Positions 1-9,266 of a stretch of DNA of 44,225 bases are shown one piece after another (position 1 is the stretch's first letter; each line of letters opens with the position of its first letter). Under the pieces are notes generated by a model. That model worked only from the letters and a program-made list of their open reading frames with translations, did not search any database and was not told the origin of the DNA. The stretch lies in the NCBI GenBank assembly GCA_025449645.1, contig JANWIY010000136.1, positions 1-44,225 on the forward strand. The letters run 5' to 3'. This stretch comes from Chitinophagaceae bacterium. Its GTDB lineage: Bacteria; Bacteroidota; Bacteroidia; Chitinophagales; Chitinophagaceae. Both the position numbers and the translations under genes were made by a program.

Positions 1-226
1 GAGGCGACAAGAAAACGCCTATCTGGGGTCCGGCGCTGATTGTAAATGTATTCGTTCCTGTAGACTTCAGTGTGCCGACATCATACGCATAATTGCTATT
101 GGCTGTATTGTACCCGGAAGTTCCGATTGTTGTCCCAAGCATTATGGTACCCCTGCTAAACTGTGCTTTCGTGCATATTGAAAATAAAAGGCAGGCCGTT
201 GTCAGAATAAAAATTTCTTTTTTCAT
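1..226 (-). CDS. Outer-membrane beta-barrel protein, N-terminal part (cut by window edge)
   Basis: The first 75 codons of a leftward gene whose remainder lies beyond base 1. It starts with ATG at 226. The product opens with a clear Sec signal peptide (MKKEIFILTTACLLF, then SICTKAQ, with likely cleavage after the Ala before Gln). The following segment alternates polar and hydrophobic residues and is rich in Gly, Thr, Ser and Asn (for example GTIMLGTTIG and NTFTISAGPQIGVFL), as in the first strands of small Bacteroidota outer-membrane barrels (porin-family or OmpW/PorT-like proteins). This family call rests only on the N-terminus, so the function cannot be specified. It is divergent from the ABC permease to its right. 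Confidence 0.6.
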   Translation of the reverse strand, partial: MKKEIFILTTACLLFSICTKAQFSRGTIMLGTTIGTSGYNTANSNYAYDVGTLKSTGTNTFTISAGPQIGVFLSP

Positions 227-554
227 AACCCGTTATTTAAGTCAAAATCCATTGTATCCATATCACATGGTTAACGAATGGATAGCGTTTCAGATTGCTT
301 AACAATGATGCCCGGTTTGACTAATAAGATGTTAAGGAATCGCTGTTACCCATACTTTTTGAAAACGTTATCAACGAAAGTGATGGAAAAGAAGTTGGCC
401 ATAAACAGCCGGGTCAGGATCTCCAAAAAAAGTAATTCCCTGCAACATCACTAAATGTGAATTGACCTTATCACCAGGAAGGTTCTTTATTCCGGAATTC
501 AAAGAGAATCTATATTATGCCCTATATTTGAACACCTCAAAGGATTCCCTGCGA
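227..554. other. Divergent intergenic region
   Basis: A 328-base spacer between the leftward beta-barrel gene and the rightward permease. The frame of the permease is open upstream from 462, but that extension has only a TTG start and lacks the look of a membrane-protein N-terminus. I therefore treat it as non-coding leader. The only element I can point to is a Bacteroidota-type -7 box near its right end, listed separately. Confidence 0.5.
523..530 (+). promoter_or_regulatory. Putative Bacteroidota -7 box (TATATTTG) for the permease gene
   Basis: TATATTTG matches the TAnnTTTG -7 consensus of the Bacteroidota primary sigma factor and lies 24 bases before the ATG at 555. I do not see a convincing -33 TTTG at the expected distance. 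Its position argues that translation starts at 555 and not at the upstream TTG at 462, which would precede the promoter. Confidence 0.4.
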
Positions 555-1655
555 ATGAAATTCTCTAACCAGCTAATGGCTGTGCTCACGTTATCCAGGT
601 ACAGCTTGCTGGCTACATTGAGAAGTCCTACCTCAGTCGTTTTTTCACTGCTCTTCCCCATCGTTTTTATCGTGGTTTTCGGTTCGATGGTAGGCGATCA
701 AACACCCAAACCGAAACTCGCCGTAGGTGTGGAATGTGATACCGCAAATCTGGTTTTCAGGGCGTTTGATCAAATTTCTTCCTTTGTTTTGGAAAGAAAC
801 ATGACGCCTTCGGAACAGTTGGATGCTTTGAAAAAAGGGCGACTCACGGCTGTGATGAACATCTCTGCCGATAGTGGTTCCACCATTCCACACTTTAACA
901 TAAGCCTGAAATCGGCCGGCGCATCGCCCGCAACACTTTCCCTGCTCAATACAATCCTGCGGGAAGCCATTCAAAGGATTAATGAAAATGTTTTCCCTAT
1001 AAATAAAACCATAGCGACCCTCAAAATTGTCCGAACCCCCGGGCGTACATACAAGCAGATTGATTTCATCCTGCCCGGCCAACTCGGCTTTTCATTACTC
1101 ATGGCTGGAGTTTTCGGATCTTCTTTCCTGCTGTTCAGTCTGAGGCAAAGCCTGGTCTTGAAACGCTTGAGAGTAACTCCGGCAAATAAAAGCACGATTA
1201 TTCTTGCAGAAATGCTAAGCCGTCTTTTCTTCCATGTGATCGCTTTTATTATCATGGTGGCGCTTGGCTATTATGCATTTGGGTTCACGCTGGTTAACGG
1301 TCTACCCACTTTCGCTGAAATGCTCGTTTTCTCCCTTTTCGGTCTCGGCATCTTTATGGGAACAGGATTTATCATCAGCGGAGTGCTACAGAACGAGAGT
1401 TCTATTTCACCTGTTGCCAATACGATCACCTTACCACAGATCCTGCTATGCGGATTGTTTTTCCCCATCGAAAGCTACCCGCACTGGTTACAGGGATTTT
1501 GCAATCTCCTGCCGCTCACTTTCTTTGTAGAGGGCCTCCGTAAAATTGCCTTTGAAGGCACACATATCTGGGAGATGCCGAAGCAATTGCTCGGACTTCT
1601 GGGGTGGACGATCTTAGTCGGATTCTGGTCCGTCAGATCCTTTAAGTGGGAATAA
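555..1655 (+). CDS. ABC-2 type transporter permease
   Basis: Membrane subunit of an ABC exporter, probably of the drug/lipid/polysaccharide ABC-2 class. From the ATG at 555 it is 366 residues. An N-terminal amphipathic stretch (MKFSNQLMAVLTLSRYSLLA) leads into one transmembrane helix (FSLLFPIVFIVVFGSMVG). An extracytoplasmic domain of about 150 residues follows, then five hydrophobic helices in the C-terminal half (for example LGFSLLMAGVFGSSFLLFSL, FFHVIAFIIMVALGYYAF, and a last one ending in ILVGFW). This is the usual 1+5 topology of ABC2_membrane_3-type permeases. No ATPase gene is adjacent inside the window, so the partner must lie elsewhere. The substrate is unknown. The start at 555 is preferred because of the -7 box at 523 and the natural cytoplasmic N-terminus. 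Confidence 0.8.
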   Translation: MKFSNQLMAVLTLSRYSLLATLRSPTSVVFSLLFPIVFIVVFGSMVGDQTPKPKLAVGVECDTANLVFRAFDQISSFVLERNMTPSEQLDALKKGRLTAVMNISADSGSTIPHFNISLKSAGASPATLSLLNTILREAIQRINENVFPINKTIATLKIVRTPGRTYKQIDFILPGQLGFSLLMAGVFGSSFLLFSLRQSLVLKRLRVTPANKSTIILAEMLSRLFFHVIAFIIMVALGYYAFGFTLVNGLPTFAEMLVFSLFGLGIFMGTGFIISGVLQNESSISPVANTITLPQILLCGLFFPIESYPHWLQGFCNLLPLTFFVEGLRKIAFEGTHIWEMPKQLLGLLGWTILVGFWSVRSFKWE

Positions 1656-1737
1656 ATAGCCTGTTGCCTGCGCGCAGAATTCTTTTTCAGACTCATGCTG
1701 CTGCGTAAACAGATCAAATCAAACTGAGGTTACCACT

Positions 1738-3363
1738 TCAGGGCGCTATCCAGATTTTCGTGCTGATCAGATCGCTATTATGTGTTTCAGCCAGCCAGTT
1801 CGCATTATTGAAGGTCTGCTCCGAATTCGGATATTGATACCTGTTATAATTCCCATAGGTCTGCATATATCCGGCGGCATTATTTTGATCCATGGGCGTA
1901 AGGCCTCCTGTTCTTTTTAAAAGTGTCCATGCATCCCAGGGCTGGCGTATCATGTCAATCCATTCCTGAGCATAAATTTGCTGGGTGGCGTGTGCTGCAT
2001 CGGATGGATCCAGCAGAACGATCGGATTATTTTCAACAGCGCTGATCGTTGAATCTGAAGGAAGGCCGGCTGGTTTGTTTACCACCCAAACAGGAGAGTT
2101 GATGGCAGCCTGGGTCCAGAAATTCAGGGAAGCTGAAATACCCGCGTTATATTCCGTTTTCGCGGCAGCCAGATCTGCTGCCCCTGCGATCCCCCGGGCA
2201 TCAATCTCTGCCTTTAGAAAATGGACTTCCGCCGCAGTCATAAATAATTCAGGTATGGTTTGATCCCTGCTCCAGTAATAATTAAAATTTGCATATAAAT
2301 TGACAGTGCTGCCCGTGCCATTTTTATTTGCCCAGTCAGCATCTCTCAATGTATTGTAAGGGTCTCCCCCTTCAGGTGGGGTGGAAGAAGTAGGATTTTG
2401 CGGAAACGGATTCCACTGACCGGCATTATTGGGTTCAAAAAAGATAATACAGCGGGGATCAAATATTCCGCTGCCATCCGGGTTGTTGGTTCCAGACATC
2501 ATTTGCCACATCATCGTGCCCATGCGGAGCCTGCATTCTGTTCCAAATGTGTACTGTCTTGCGCTGAGATCCATATTCGGGATATTGGCAGGATAAAGGC
2601 CGATATTGTCGGTTGTATAATCAGATAATAATGGTTTGGTTAATGCGTCGGTGATTTGCGGGGTAGCATCTGCCGGATCCTTGCCAAAAATATTTAATGC
2701 CAGACGCAGGCGAAGGGAATTGGCAAATTTTATCCATCCGGAAATATCATTCCCCAGAACATAATCACTACTCCCGAATGAATATTGCTTTGGGTCGCTG
2801 CTGTTAAAGCCATTGACCGCGTCTTCAAGGTCGTTGAGACATGAAACATATATGCTTTGCTGGGAATCGTAGGGAGGTTTTAATACTGAAGGATTCGAAG
2901 GCGAGTAGTTAACCGCATCTCCGGCTTTTGAATAAGGCATATCACCATAAAAATCAGTCACCTTAATGGCCTGATACGCCCTCAACACCTTCATCATTAA
3001 CTTCACATTGTTATAAATGGTTGAGTCAGGACTTGCGGATACAATGCCCATAAAAGCATTATAGTTGGAAAGGTTAAGATAGAAATTGCTCCATATGCCG
3101 GTAGATGCATAGGGGAAATCCGGATGGGCATATACCATACCCTGCTGTGTTATCGGGTACAGCCATCCGTTATCGTCATTCTGATCGCCACCTGAAAGTG
3201 CCAGATTACTGACAAACGCCACATAAATCTGCGGAAGTGTAGCAATTGTAGAGCCCGTCCATGGCTTATTAATTGTTTGGAAATTCTTTGAGCAGGATGC
3301 AATCCCGGCTGCCAGCACGATCAGCAAAGCCAGCGGCAACCTGCTTTTCTTATAGTAAGTCAT
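1738..3363 (-). CDS. SusD/RagB-family nutrient-binding outer-membrane lipoprotein
   Basis: Surface lipoprotein that caps a SusC transporter and captures its ligand. From the ATG at 3363 the product is 541 residues and begins MTYYKKSRLPLALLIVLAAG followed by IASC, a lipoprotein signal peptide with the lipobox Cys. The frame is also open from an ATG at 3402 that overlaps the SusC stop by one base (TAATG). That start would put 13 polar residues ahead of the signal peptide, so 3363, which is preceded by an A-rich leader, is more likely, although translational coupling from 3402 is possible. The body has TPR-like helices typical of the SusD-like_2 group (for example MMKVLRAYQAIKVTDFYGDMPY and FLKAEIDARG). 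It lies directly after susC in the same operon. The ligand is unknown because no enzyme is linked in the operon. Confidence 0.92.
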   Translation of the reverse strand: MTYYKKSRLPLALLIVLAAGIASCSKNFQTINKPWTGSTIATLPQIYVAFVSNLALSGGDQNDDNGWLYPITQQGMVYAHPDFPYASTGIWSNFYLNLSNYNAFMGIVSASPDSTIYNNVKLMMKVLRAYQAIKVTDFYGDMPYSKAGDAVNYSPSNPSVLKPPYDSQQSIYVSCLNDLEDAVNGFNSSDPKQYSFGSSDYVLGNDISGWIKFANSLRLRLALNIFGKDPADATPQITDALTKPLLSDYTTDNIGLYPANIPNMDLSARQYTFGTECRLRMGTMMWQMMSGTNNPDGSGIFDPRCIIFFEPNNAGQWNPFPQNPTSSTPPEGGDPYNTLRDADWANKNGTGSTVNLYANFNYYWSRDQTIPELFMTAAEVHFLKAEIDARGIAGAADLAAAKTEYNAGISASLNFWTQAAINSPVWVVNKPAGLPSDSTISAVENNPIVLLDPSDAAHATQQIYAQEWIDMIRQPWDAWTLLKRTGGLTPMDQNNAAGYMQTYGNYNRYQYPNSEQTFNNANWLAETHNSDLISTKIWIAP

Positions 3364-3401
3364 ACGAATTTTTTTGTTAGTGATAATAATATTTACTTCC
3401 A

Positions 3402-6400
3402 TTAAAATCCTGCTTTTACAGAGAAACCAAATGAACGCACACTTGGCAAAGCGCCGAACTGGATTCCCTGTACGTTGGTTGTTCCACTCAAACTTTCAGG
3501 ATTGATATGATCTGGCAATGTTGTAAATAAATAAAACAGGTCGCGTCCAATTAATGAAAGAGACAAACTCTGGAATATTCCGGTTTTACTAACCAGACTA
3601 TTCGGCAGCCGGTAAGTAATATTTAATTCTCGCAGCTTGCCCCAGCTGTTTGTAAATATGCTGTTGGTTCGTACAATGGGTACATTGTCCCAGGATTGAT
3701 AATTTCCTGCATACTTCCACCAGGAATTTACAACAGCTGTATTTGGTTTACCATCAGGTGTCACGCCTTGTAATATCACACCGACATTACCCGTAGTGCC
3801 ATCCGGAAATGTATAGGGCAACCCATGGCCATCCCTCTCCTTAATAGTCTCAGGAGCTTCTCCCTGACCCATTATGGTCGCATAGTCTCCGGACCAAATC
3901 TGGCCCCCGATCTTAAAATCGGTTAAAACATATAAGCTGAAACTCTTGTATGAAACCGTATTACCAATACCGCCAATCAGTTTAGGTGTGGCATCCCCGA
4001 GTTTGACGAACGTGGGGGTAGTGGCGTATTGTGCGCCTATAACCGCGCCATTACCCGTATTCATCCCATCCGCATACCAGAGGTTTACAACCTTCTGGCC
4101 GTTCATATACAAATAGTCGTATCCGTAAATGCTGCCATAATCATCCCCCACACGCGCATTCATATTCACTCCGTCTCCGCCACCGCTGCTTCCGTCGCCT
4201 GAAAACCAGCTTCCGAGAGGCAACTGATCTATACCTGGTGAAAGGGAAACCACTTTATTGCGATTATGTGCCCCATTTACGGTTATATCCCATGTGAAAT
4301 TTCTTGAACTGATAATTTTAGCGTTGACAATAAACTCAATGCCTCTGTTTCTCAAAGCACCTGTATTGATCGTAAGCTGATCTGCTCCCGAAGAAGTGGC
4401 GATAGGTACCGGAAGGATCTGATCGTAGGAATAAATATCATAATAAGTAAAATTAAAATTCACCCGGTTCTTAAGAAAGCTGAGGTCCGTTCCGATTTCA
4501 AATGAACGGGATTGCTGCGGTTGTATCGACAAGGAAGGCAGGGTGCTTGGTACCGAAAGGCCGGTTGTGAAACCTCCATGCGTAACGGGACTATATGTGA
4601 AGACCGTTTGATAAGGAACATAACCGTTGGCGCTGGAAGCTGCTGCAAGCCTGAGTTTACCATAACTTAACCAGTTGCTGAAAGCTTGCATCTTAAGAGC
4701 GTCTGTAAATACCCAGCTCAGGCTGGCTGAAGGGTAGAAAAAGGATAATTTGGAAGCCGGTAAGGTGGAGGACCAGTCATTTCTGCCACTCACCTCGAGA
4801 AACAAATATTTTTTATAAGAAAGGTTCAATAATCCATACACGGAATTAAGTTCACTTTCAAATCTGTTTTCCGTTGGCATGGGAAAGGGATTCGTGCCTG
4901 CATAGTTTGTTATATTATAAGTAAACGGGTAGTTGAAAGGCCCCGGATTCTTGTTGGCCAAATCATACAATTTGTAGTGATAGTTGCTTGCACCAACGGC
5001 AAAGCTGGCGTCAAAATCCTTAAACAAATCATCTTTATGAGCGGTTAACATGCCGTCAAAATTCTGAATCGATACGGTGGAAAGATCGTTTGAATATAGC
5101 CCGTCTACACCCGCAGGATCGTATGGTTTGGCTCTGGTTTCAAACTGGTTGGTCAGATAATCTTCTCCCACGTGACCGGTCGCATTCAGCCAAGGCAAAA
5201 TATCTCCCGTTAATTTGATCGATCCCAATAACTGGTTTTGGGTGAAAATGGTCTGATTATCCAGCGTGTTCCACCAGTAGTTTCCAACACTGGAACTTGG
5301 ATATGGGCTGTTACCGGATACCAGGTTTTTATTGAATGAACCATCGGGATTAAAAGTAAGGCTCCTCTCCAGTGGTTTATAATCGGCAGGCAAATGATAG
5401 GTAGTAATATACCCTACACCGCTGTTCGAAAGCGGCGAATTATTTGTGCTATTCTCTGATAAAATATCCGGCGCATTTAGGCGGTTTAAATTGGTGTAGC
5501 TGGCGGTAACTTCCGCCTTTACCTTTTTGCTGATGTTGATGGATGAACCTACGTTGAAAACATTCTGCGTGTAATTACTATTATAGGTAATTGCATCGTT
5601 GGCCGTTCTGGTATAGGATGCGCGCAAGGTGCCAATATCGCCGCCACCTGAAAAAGATATATTGTGGGTGGTCGTGCTTCCGTTCTTGTAAAAACTTTTG
5701 AAAATATTGGGATTTGCAGTGTAGGGACGCGTCGTTCCATCCCACCATACCAGGGGCTGGCCCTGCATTTTGGGTCCCCAGGATGCACCATCGCCGGGGA
5801 AACCAATAACATTGTAAAAAGGTATTGTAGTGCCGGGTAAATCCTGGTGGGCACCATACTGATCCCCTTCTGTAAACTCCCTGTCGTTGCCACTGGCATC
5901 TTTATTAAAGGCAGGCGTGGCAGAATATAAAGTTTCCGTCATGCCACTTCCGTATTCATGCTGCAATTGCATATACCTGTAAGGCGTGTTCCACCGGTCA
6001 GAGAAATTATAATTAATTCCCAGGCCATTCTGCCTGGTCCCTTTTTTTGTGGTAATCAATATGACTCCGTTAGCGCCCCGGGCCCCGTATAAAGCTGCCG
6101 CCGTTGGTCCTTTTAACACATTAATGCTTTCCACATCATCTGCATTAATGGTATTCAGAAATGAGCCATAGTCGACGCCAGGCTGACTAACATCTCTTGA
6201 TCCGGTTACATTTGACGCATCGAGTAATCCGTTTGTGGAGAAATTTTGGCCCTGCGGCAATATGGGTTCATTATCTACCGTAACGCCATCCACTACAATC
6301 AGCGGCTGGTTATTTCCAAATAAACTATTGTTACCGCGGATGACTATGCGCGTGGAGCTGCCTTCCACACCATTTGGCACAGTAATATTCAAACCGGCAG

Positions 6401-7199
6401 CCTTCCCGATCAAACCGTTGGCAATATTGGGCGGATCTGCTTTAATCAGGTCCGGACCATCCACTTTCTGAACGGAATAGCCCAAGGATCTCGCTTCTCT
6501 TTTTATGCCCAGCGCAGTAACCACCACTTCACCCATTGCATTTTCAGATTTTCTCAATGAAACATGTATGTTGGATGAGCTACCGACCGAAACTCTTGAG
6601 TCCAGATAACCTACGGATGAAAATATGAGCACATCCCCGTCATTGGCCTGAATTTGAAAATGCCCTTTTTCATCGGTTACAGTTCCTCTCGAAGTGCCCG
6701 CAATACTTACACTCACTCCAAGAAGCGGCGAGCCATCTTCAGAAACAACCGTTCCCTCCACTATTTTAAAAGGCTCCAACCCGTCAGCTTCATTTTGAAT
6801 CGATGCCATTTTTTCTTCATTCTTTTTAAGAATGATCTGGTTGCCAATGACTTCAAATGAAATCTCAAATGGGCTGAATAATCTGATCAGCAAGTCGCCA
6901 AGCCTTTCATTATTGGCCACAACGCTGATCTTTTTTTTCGCAGGCAGGATATTACTGCTGTATGTAAATCCCACGCCGGCAGAAGCCGCAATTGTTTTTA
7001 AAACTGACTTCATCTCCCTGGCCGGCAGATTCAGTGACACTTTCTTATTTAATATTTCCTGACCATTTACTTTTTTAGCAAATGTGTAACTGACAAAGCT
7101 CAGGGTCAGGAGAATTTGAAGGAGTGTAACTTTCATAATGAATAGAACAGCATGTTTTGGATTTCCGGTTTTGTTCATAACTTTAAACAGTTTTGTCAT
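3402..7199 (-). CDS. SusC/RagA-family TonB-linked outer-membrane transporter with STN signalling domain
   Basis: A 1265-residue TonB-dependent outer-membrane importer that pairs with the SusD downstream. Domains in order: a signal peptide (residues ~22-45, MKVTLLQILLTLSFVSYTFA), so an alternative start at 7136 is possible; an STN (secretin/TonB N-terminal) domain (~50-125, LNLPAREMKSVLKTIA to IGNQIILKK); a carboxypeptidase-regulatory-like domain (~145-225, VEGTVVSEDGSPLLGVSVSI to DVLIFSSVGYLDS); a plug (GEVVVTALGIKREARSLGYS, VRGNNSLFG-like segment, LIVVDGV); and a 22-strand-type barrel ending SFGFSVKAGF with a terminal Phe. The STN domain is what contacts FecR in cell-surface signalling. The fecR and ECF sigma genes immediately upstream on the same strand fit a self-contained signalling-uptake locus. 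Confidence 0.95.
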   Translation of the reverse strand: MTKLFKVMNKTGNPKHAVLFIMKVTLLQILLTLSFVSYTFAKKVNGQEILNKKVSLNLPAREMKSVLKTIAASAGVGFTYSSNILPAKKKISVVANNERLGDLLIRLFSPFEISFEVIGNQIILKKNEEKMASIQNEADGLEPFKIVEGTVVSEDGSPLLGVSVSIAGTSRGTVTDEKGHFQIQANDGDVLIFSSVGYLDSRVSVGSSSNIHVSLRKSENAMGEVVVTALGIKREARSLGYSVQKVDGPDLIKADPPNIANGLIGKAAGLNITVPNGVEGSSTRIVIRGNNSLFGNNQPLIVVDGVTVDNEPILPQGQNFSTNGLLDASNVTGSRDVSQPGVDYGSFLNTINADDVESINVLKGPTAAALYGARGANGVILITTKKGTRQNGLGINYNFSDRWNTPYRYMQLQHEYGSGMTETLYSATPAFNKDASGNDREFTEGDQYGAHQDLPGTTIPFYNVIGFPGDGASWGPKMQGQPLVWWDGTTRPYTANPNIFKSFYKNGSTTTHNISFSGGGDIGTLRASYTRTANDAITYNSNYTQNVFNVGSSINISKKVKAEVTASYTNLNRLNAPDILSENSTNNSPLSNSGVGYITTYHLPADYKPLERSLTFNPDGSFNKNLVSGNSPYPSSSVGNYWWNTLDNQTIFTQNQLLGSIKLTGDILPWLNATGHVGEDYLTNQFETRAKPYDPAGVDGLYSNDLSTVSIQNFDGMLTAHKDDLFKDFDASFAVGASNYHYKLYDLANKNPGPFNYPFTYNITNYAGTNPFPMPTENRFESELNSVYGLLNLSYKKYLFLEVSGRNDWSSTLPASKLSFFYPSASLSWVFTDALKMQAFSNWLSYGKLRLAAASSANGYVPYQTVFTYSPVTHGGFTTGLSVPSTLPSLSIQPQQSRSFEIGTDLSFLKNRVNFNFTYYDIYSYDQILPVPIATSSGADQLTINTGALRNRGIEFIVNAKIISSRNFTWDITVNGAHNRNKVVSLSPGIDQLPLGSWFSGDGSSGGGDGVNMNARVGDDYGSIYGYDYLYMNGQKVVNLWYADGMNTGNGAVIGAQYATTPTFVKLGDATPKLIGGIGNTVSYKSFSLYVLTDFKIGGQIWSGDYATIMGQGEAPETIKERDGHGLPYTFPDGTTGNVGVILQGVTPDGKPNTAVVNSWWKYAGNYQSWDNVPIVRTNSIFTNSWGKLRELNITYRLPNSLVSKTGIFQSLSLSLIGRDLFYLFTTLPDHINPESLSGTTNVQGIQFGALPSVRSFGFSVKAGF

Positions 7200-7308
7200 T
7201 GAATAAAATAGGTGGCAAATGAATCCTTTAAAGCGCGTTCTCTAAACACTTGAAAGGATGAATAAAGATGTGGTGGTGTTCCCGCACTACCACTCTTTCT
7301 ACGAAATA

Positions 7309-8463
7309 TTATTTACAGCCTTTGCCGTCAATAAATACCTGATTGTCTGCAATTCTATAAGTCGCACTGATGGCCTCACAGATAATCTTGAGTTTTTCCT
7401 CAAAAGCTTCGTCTGTCAGCGAAGTGGTGACATCGCATCTGGAAAAAACCTGCTGATCAAAATTTATCCTGATACCATAGCCTTCCTCCAGTGTTGCAAA
7501 TATTTTCGAAACAGGCATTTCCTCAAATTTGAAATTGATTGGACGCGCTTCCGGCGTTTCATTTAACTTCGTTCCCCCGCTGTCAAGATCTGATTTGACT
7601 ATCCGGTTGGATTGTGGGGTATAAGTTATGAGTTGGTTTGGGTTGAGTATGAATTCTGCTTTATTCCTGTTATTATTTTTGGAAACTGAAACTTTCCCTG
7701 TTTTTACCAGCACTATGATATTGCCATTGTGTTTATTGTTGCTGACATTGAAGCTTGTTCCCAAAACTTTCAGCACGATTTCTTTGGTATACACATAAAA
7801 TGGACGGTTCGCATCTTTGGCAACATCAAAAAAAGCGTCCCCATTCAAATAGATCGTTCTTTTATCATGCTGAAGGAAAACACTGTATTCAATAGAAGAG
7901 CCCGGCCGCATGGTCACTTTAGTTCCGTCCACCAGGTAGGCTATCTGGTTTTGATTTGTACTGTTGAGTCTTTTAAGGGTATTGTTTTCAATGATTGCAG
8001 CTATTTTAGGGCCGATCTCTTTCGGCTCATTCCCCCGGATTTTTTTTGGATTGTAGAAAATTGCGGATCCAAGGATAATTAATGCCGCAACGGAAGCTGC
8101 TATCCAATATTTTGTGCGGTACCTGATCGCTCTAATTGGAAACCCTGTCTGTGCCGGTCTGATCTGTTCATTGATTTTCGCCCATATGCTTGCTGAAAGC
8201 GGTCCGGCATTTGCGAATTCCTGAGCTTCCCGTAGATTAAATGCCAACTCTTTTGCCTGCAAAAAGCTATCCAGCTGCTCAGGATGTTCTTCCATCCATT
8301 TTCCCCAATAGGCATTGCTTTCTTCATCCGGAAGAATAACCCATTTAATAAATTGATCATTTTCCAAAAAAGGTAAAATATGGGCTTCGAAATTCTCCAA
8401 AGTAATCAGATAGGTTTGAAAAGAGGATGGACCATTCTTAAGGAAGTGTAAAGAATCAGTCAT
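7309..8463 (-). CDS. FecR-family anti-sigma factor
   Basis: An inner-membrane regulator of 384 residues that holds an ECF sigma factor and releases it on a signal from the SusC STN domain. The N-terminal cytoplasmic part carries the usual Bacteroidota pattern FIKWVILPDEESNAYW, followed by one transmembrane helix (~131-150, YWIAASVAALIILGSAIFY). The periplasmic FecR domain follows (~180-290, with LNGDAFFDVAKDANRPF and LGTSFNVSNN). Next comes a C-terminal DUF4974/STN-like domain (~300-384, FKFEEMPVSKIFATLEEGYG to RIADNQVFIDGKGCK). The gene is 33 bases downstream of the sigma gene and about 109 bases upstream of susC, all on the minus strand. Confidence 0.93.
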   Translation of the reverse strand: MTDSLHFLKNGPSSFQTYLITLENFEAHILPFLENDQFIKWVILPDEESNAYWGKWMEEHPEQLDSFLQAKELAFNLREAQEFANAGPLSASIWAKINEQIRPAQTGFPIRAIRYRTKYWIAASVAALIILGSAIFYNPKKIRGNEPKEIGPKIAAIIENNTLKRLNSTNQNQIAYLVDGTKVTMRPGSSIEYSVFLQHDKRTIYLNGDAFFDVAKDANRPFYVYTKEIVLKVLGTSFNVSNNKHNGNIIVLVKTGKVSVSKNNNRNKAEFILNPNQLITYTPQSNRIVKSDLDSGGTKLNETPEARPINFKFEEMPVSKIFATLEEGYGIRINFDQQVFSRCDVTTSLTDEAFEEKLKIICEAISATYRIADNQVFIDGKGCK

Positions 8464-8496
8464 TTATACTCAAATTACCTTGAACTTATTTTCGTG

Positions 8497-9102
8497 TCAG
8501 AAAAATAAGCATATTACGGTGCTGAGTGCTGATGCGAAAACAACCGATTTCAGGTTTTTCTTGATGCGGCAAAGTGCATTGTAGAGGAGATTACTGACCG
8601 ATTGATAGTTCATCTGGAGGAGTAGGGCGATCTGGTCGTTTGAAAAGCCCTGATAAAATCGCAATTGGATCACTTCCTGCTGTCTCTTGGAAAGACTTTT
8701 GATCACTTTTCGCAATAAATGAACCTGGGAATCCCTTATTTCTTTATCTATGATTGCCGATTCAACCGGCAATTCAAATCTGGCAAATGCAGACCGCATG
8801 GAATTCGGTAAAAAGGGGCTCTGCAGCTGGCGTTTTTTTTCTGAACGGATAAGCTTGTAGCGGAGGGCCTTGAACAGGTAGAACTTCACGGATTCAACAG
8901 TAGCAAGATTTTTATGCGAGTACCACAATTCAACAAATAAATCCTGAATGGCATCCTTTAATACTTCCTGATCTTCACAAATTTTCGAGCCGTAACAAAT
9001 GAGATCAGGGCTATGTAATTGATAAAGGCTTGCAAAAGCATTTTTGTCACCATCCTTAAATTGAGACCAAATTTCGCAGTCATTGGTTTGTTCGCGTCTC
9101 AT
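8497..9102 (-). CDS. ECF-type RNA polymerase sigma factor
   Basis: A 201-residue extracytoplasmic-function sigma factor. The sigma-2 region is at ~22-85 (FASLYQLHSPDLICYGSKIC, then DAIQDLFVELW). The sigma-4 region is at ~133-185 (LSKRQQEVIQLRFYQGFSND, with a helix-turn-helix QIALLLQMNYQSVSNLLYNA). The protein ends in a hydrophobic tail (SVVFASALSTVICLFF), a feature also seen in other Bacteroidota ECF factors encoded beside fecR. It heads the sigma-fecR-susC-susD series and presumably drives susCD transcription after FecR release. Confidence 0.93.
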   Translation of the reverse strand: MRREQTNDCEIWSQFKDGDKNAFASLYQLHSPDLICYGSKICEDQEVLKDAIQDLFVELWYSHKNLATVESVKFYLFKALRYKLIRSEKKRQLQSPFLPNSMRSAFARFELPVESAIIDKEIRDSQVHLLRKVIKSLSKRQQEVIQLRFYQGFSNDQIALLLQMNYQSVSNLLYNALCRIKKNLKSVVFASALSTVICLFF

Positions 9103-9140
9103 ATCAGTACAGGCAAGCGCGTTTGGTGTTCGGAGAATTA

Positions 9141-9148
9141 TAAAAGTA
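9141..9148 (-). promoter_or_regulatory. Possible -7 box upstream of the ECF sigma gene
   Basis: Read on the minus strand this is TACTTTTA, one base away from TAnnTTTG, about 39 bases upstream of the sigma-factor ATG. No clear -33 element was found. This is a weak call. Confidence 0.2.
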
Positions 9149-9266
9149 GCATTAAGTTAACCAAAATTAACGTAAATATAATTCTGAGAAAAAAACGGGG
9201 AACAGGAATGGTCAGCAGCAGGACAGCATTTCTATCGCAGCCCTGCCTTCCTCCATCACCTCATAT

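Noticed and set aside
462-554. N-terminal extension of the ABC permease from a TTG at 462
   Set aside because: A good -7 box lies inside this stretch, the extension has no feature of a permease N-terminus, and the ATG at 555 gives a natural start.
645-1082. Antisense open frame of 145 codons within the permease gene
   Set aside because: It lies wholly inside a well-supported coding region on the other strand, and its product shows no family motif. The same holds for the many other antisense frames within the SusC, T9SS and GH genes.
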